Of a stretch of 64,000 bases of DNA, positions 62,011 through 64,000 are shown in pieces. The stretch lies in the NCBI GenBank assembly GCA_013398295.1, contig VZSF01001075.1, forward strand, positions 682,001-746,000, written 5' to 3'. The notes beneath the pieces were generated by a model. The model saw only the letters and a list, made by a program, of their open reading frames with translations. It did not search any database and had not been told where the DNA came from. Source of the DNA: Chionis minor (lineage: Eukaryota; Chordata; Aves; Charadriiformes; Chionididae). How positions within the stretch are numbered: position 1 is the first letter of the stretch; every line of letters starts with the position of its first letter. The position numbers and the translations under genes are program-made.

Positions 62011-63500
62011 ATCATTCACGATCTATTTATCTTTGCAATAGATGAAGGCATCTTTTCTTTCCATTAATTTAAGTGGCTACTATGGTTTATGATAGTCAGT
62101 AGGAACTTTCTTAATTAGTATTCCAAAAATGTGCATAGAATCAGTTCCACATGCAAAATCAAACCTGGATACTCTGGGGAGCGGTAAGGTTAGCAGAATG
62201 AGAGTCTCCAGGAGCTACTATGCCCTTTTCCTGCTCTCAGCTCACTCCATGTTTCCAAAGTATAGTCCGGGATACTACACTTCAGAACTCTTCTTTCCTC
62301 CTGCTCTCATGTCATTATCTTCCCCTAGACGTACACATTTTGATCCCTTTCCTACTTCTTTAGTCAGTGAGACACCAAGTGTTTCTAAACATTTGTCTCT
62401 TTCTCACACACTGTGGCACACTAATCATCCAAATTTTGTTGTCAGTTCCTGGTTGAGCAGTAACAAATAGAAATTAGAAATTTTGTTACTATTTATAAAA
62501 TCAGCAATGTGCATGCAAGACTCTGTGTGTATGAACAGATGGATGCGTGTTATATCCAGAGGTAGAGGTGGTATAAATTCAAAGCTTCCTATCTGTGGGT
62601 TGGTTTGTTTTTTAGCAAAAAAAGATCGAACTATATAGAATAAAATACTGGTACAGTAACAAAGGTTCAATAATTAATATAAAAAAAATCTACTCAGAAG
62701 CATACAATGATTTACATTCAAACCCTGAATATTTAAAAATTAATAGAAAATATTAGCATGTTAATAATTGAAATCACAGGAATGTATAATGAGATCGCAC
62801 TTACTACAATATATTAACCATTATCTGCAGCTTGATAGGAGAATGTTTAACCCCAGAATAAATAGGATGTGCATTCTATAAGCCCCTAAGGCTTTGTGAC
62901 TATTAAGCCAATGTGATCCTTGAAAACACGTCCATGCGTACATCTTGTGGAATGAGAAGTACAACATGTACTCTCACAGCATTTTTCTTTGTTTGTCTGA
63001 GAACAGTCCTTTTATCCGTAAACCTGGGAGGGAAAAAGGAAAGCACCGAGGAATGACTTCACTACAAAAGCATACAATAAAATTAGCACTACATGAATGT
63101 CATTTTTCTGGATTTTTCACTGTTTCACATACTGTTTCCTTTATCTTTGAAGAAAACTCGGTGGTTTCTCCTTTGCTCAGCAAGCTGGCAGGAGAAACAA
63201 CATAATGATTTTTTTTGGTCAAATGGTTTATGACTTCACACCTATGCCCAGAGTTTTAACCTCCATCCATATTTATGTTTGTCCTCTATTTCTTCAATTC
63301 AAATGTCCTTTCAGAGAAGATTGGTTTCATGCAGAGAGAAGATAAAAATCAGAACCCTTACCTCACATGCAATAAATTCATCGTATTTATTCATCTCTGC
63401 GTCAGAGAAAAAAAATCTCGGCTTTTAGTACCTAACATTTAATTCATATTCTTCCTAGAGCTAAAACTATAAAAACAAGCTGGGGGGAAGAAGGGGGTGC

Positions 63501-63515
63501 TTTTTTTTTTTTTTT
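63501..63515. repeat. poly-T tract (15 T)
   Basis: An uninterrupted T15 after a G-rich leader (tggggggaagaagggggtgc). Confidence 0.85.
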
Positions 63516-64000
63516 CTTCCATTCTGTATGCTATTCCGAGCTACAAACATTGAAACATTCATATTAGAAAGGTTACTAAATTGCTGTGGCCCAGAATCCT
63601 GAGAAAATGTCTGCCAGCAAATTTATACAGGGCCTGTTGTGCCTGTGCAGCAGAGAAATGGTGCTGCTACTGTTTAAACAGGGCACTCACCAGAAAAAGA
63701 GAGAAACCCACGTTCTTAGGTGCAGACACTGCCCAGTCATCACCACGATGGGTTTGGAGCTCCTCGTCACTGCTGCAGACTGCGACGAGGGGAGGTGAAC
63801 TGCAGCAAAGGCTTCTGAACAATGGGTGAAGATGCATAAATTACTGTGAGATGCAAGTCAAAAGAAATTGGCATTCAGGAAGGCCAGACAGCACAGACAG
63901 TCCATGATGCCTTTAACCACATAACTGACTCGGACACAACTGCTTTATCAATCTGGAGGCAGATGCTACAGCTAGAAAACTATTTTAACAGCTTGGCATC

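Larger units (their letters stand above)
57831..64000. other. mostly unique noncoding stretch
   Basis: No gene recognised. A GC-richer patch at 58975-59300 and a 157-codon open frame at 60394-60867 are noted without known relatives. Simple sequence: CT run 58275-58290, polypurine minisatellite 61977-62010, T15 tract 63501-63515, and a 7-bp-stem hairpin at 63762-63790 (CCTCGTC/GACGAGG, 15-nt loop). Confidence 0.45.

Noticed and set aside
1..64000. CRISPR arrays, operons, phage or plasmid features, and tRNA/rRNA genes
   Set aside because: No regularly spaced repeats, compact coding or cloverleaf-forming sequences; the window is vertebrate in character.

Overview
This is vertebrate nuclear DNA, most likely from a bird (another archosaur or a turtle is less likely). 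It is AT-rich and has no compact coding, no operons and no ribosomal or tRNA genes. The diagnostic repeats are CR1 (chicken repeat 1) LINE fragments, which are 5'-truncated and end in the typical ATTCTATGA-type 3' terminus. No Alu, B1 or recent L1 is visible. No protein-coding gene is recognised. Apart from CR1-derived reading frames, the open frames are short and resemble no family I know. The window is best read as a gene desert or the inside of a very long intron.

Layout. 1-14.3 kb: unique AT-rich sequence with microsatellites, a perfect 11-bp hairpin (10565-10599) and a 19-A tract. 14.32-14.49 kb: two microexon-like segments with good splice sites. 16.1 kb: a well preserved MIR-like SINE; a weaker one lies at 17.3 kb. 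19.7 kb: decayed antisense CR1/L3-like sequence in a T-rich region. 23.3-23.7 kb: a promoter-like or conserved-element-like block with CCAAT and TATA motifs. 28.1-28.6 kb: an antisense remnant that reads as the L1/Tx1-type ORF2 linker between endonuclease and reverse transcriptase, which would be unusual in a bird. 31.5 kb: a well preserved CR1 3' end. 35.6-40.5 kb: an old CR1 scrap, tRNA-like SINE candidates, a 15-bp palindrome beside a POU octamer, and a juxtaposed splice acceptor/donor (recursive-splice-type motif) at 38218/38219. 42.8 kb: an antisense MIR with a latent 65-nt exon. 45.0-46.2 kb: two CR1s of different 3' subtypes in opposite orientation. 47.4-47.7 kb: a MIR and an ancient CR1 tail. 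48.1-49.1 kb: motif-rich unique DNA. 51.1 kb: a CR1 RT scrap. 55.95 kb: a fourth MIR. 56.7-57.83 kb: an antisense CR1 abutting a sense CR1 3' end. 57.8-64 kb: unique DNA with a polypurine minisatellite at 61.98 kb.

How it works together. Nothing here forms a pathway. The content is retroposon history (L1-like, ancient CR1/L3 and MIR, then younger CR1) laid over unique sequence that may hold regulatory elements or splicing signals for a host gene whose exons lie outside. All family calls were made by eye; no database search was possible.
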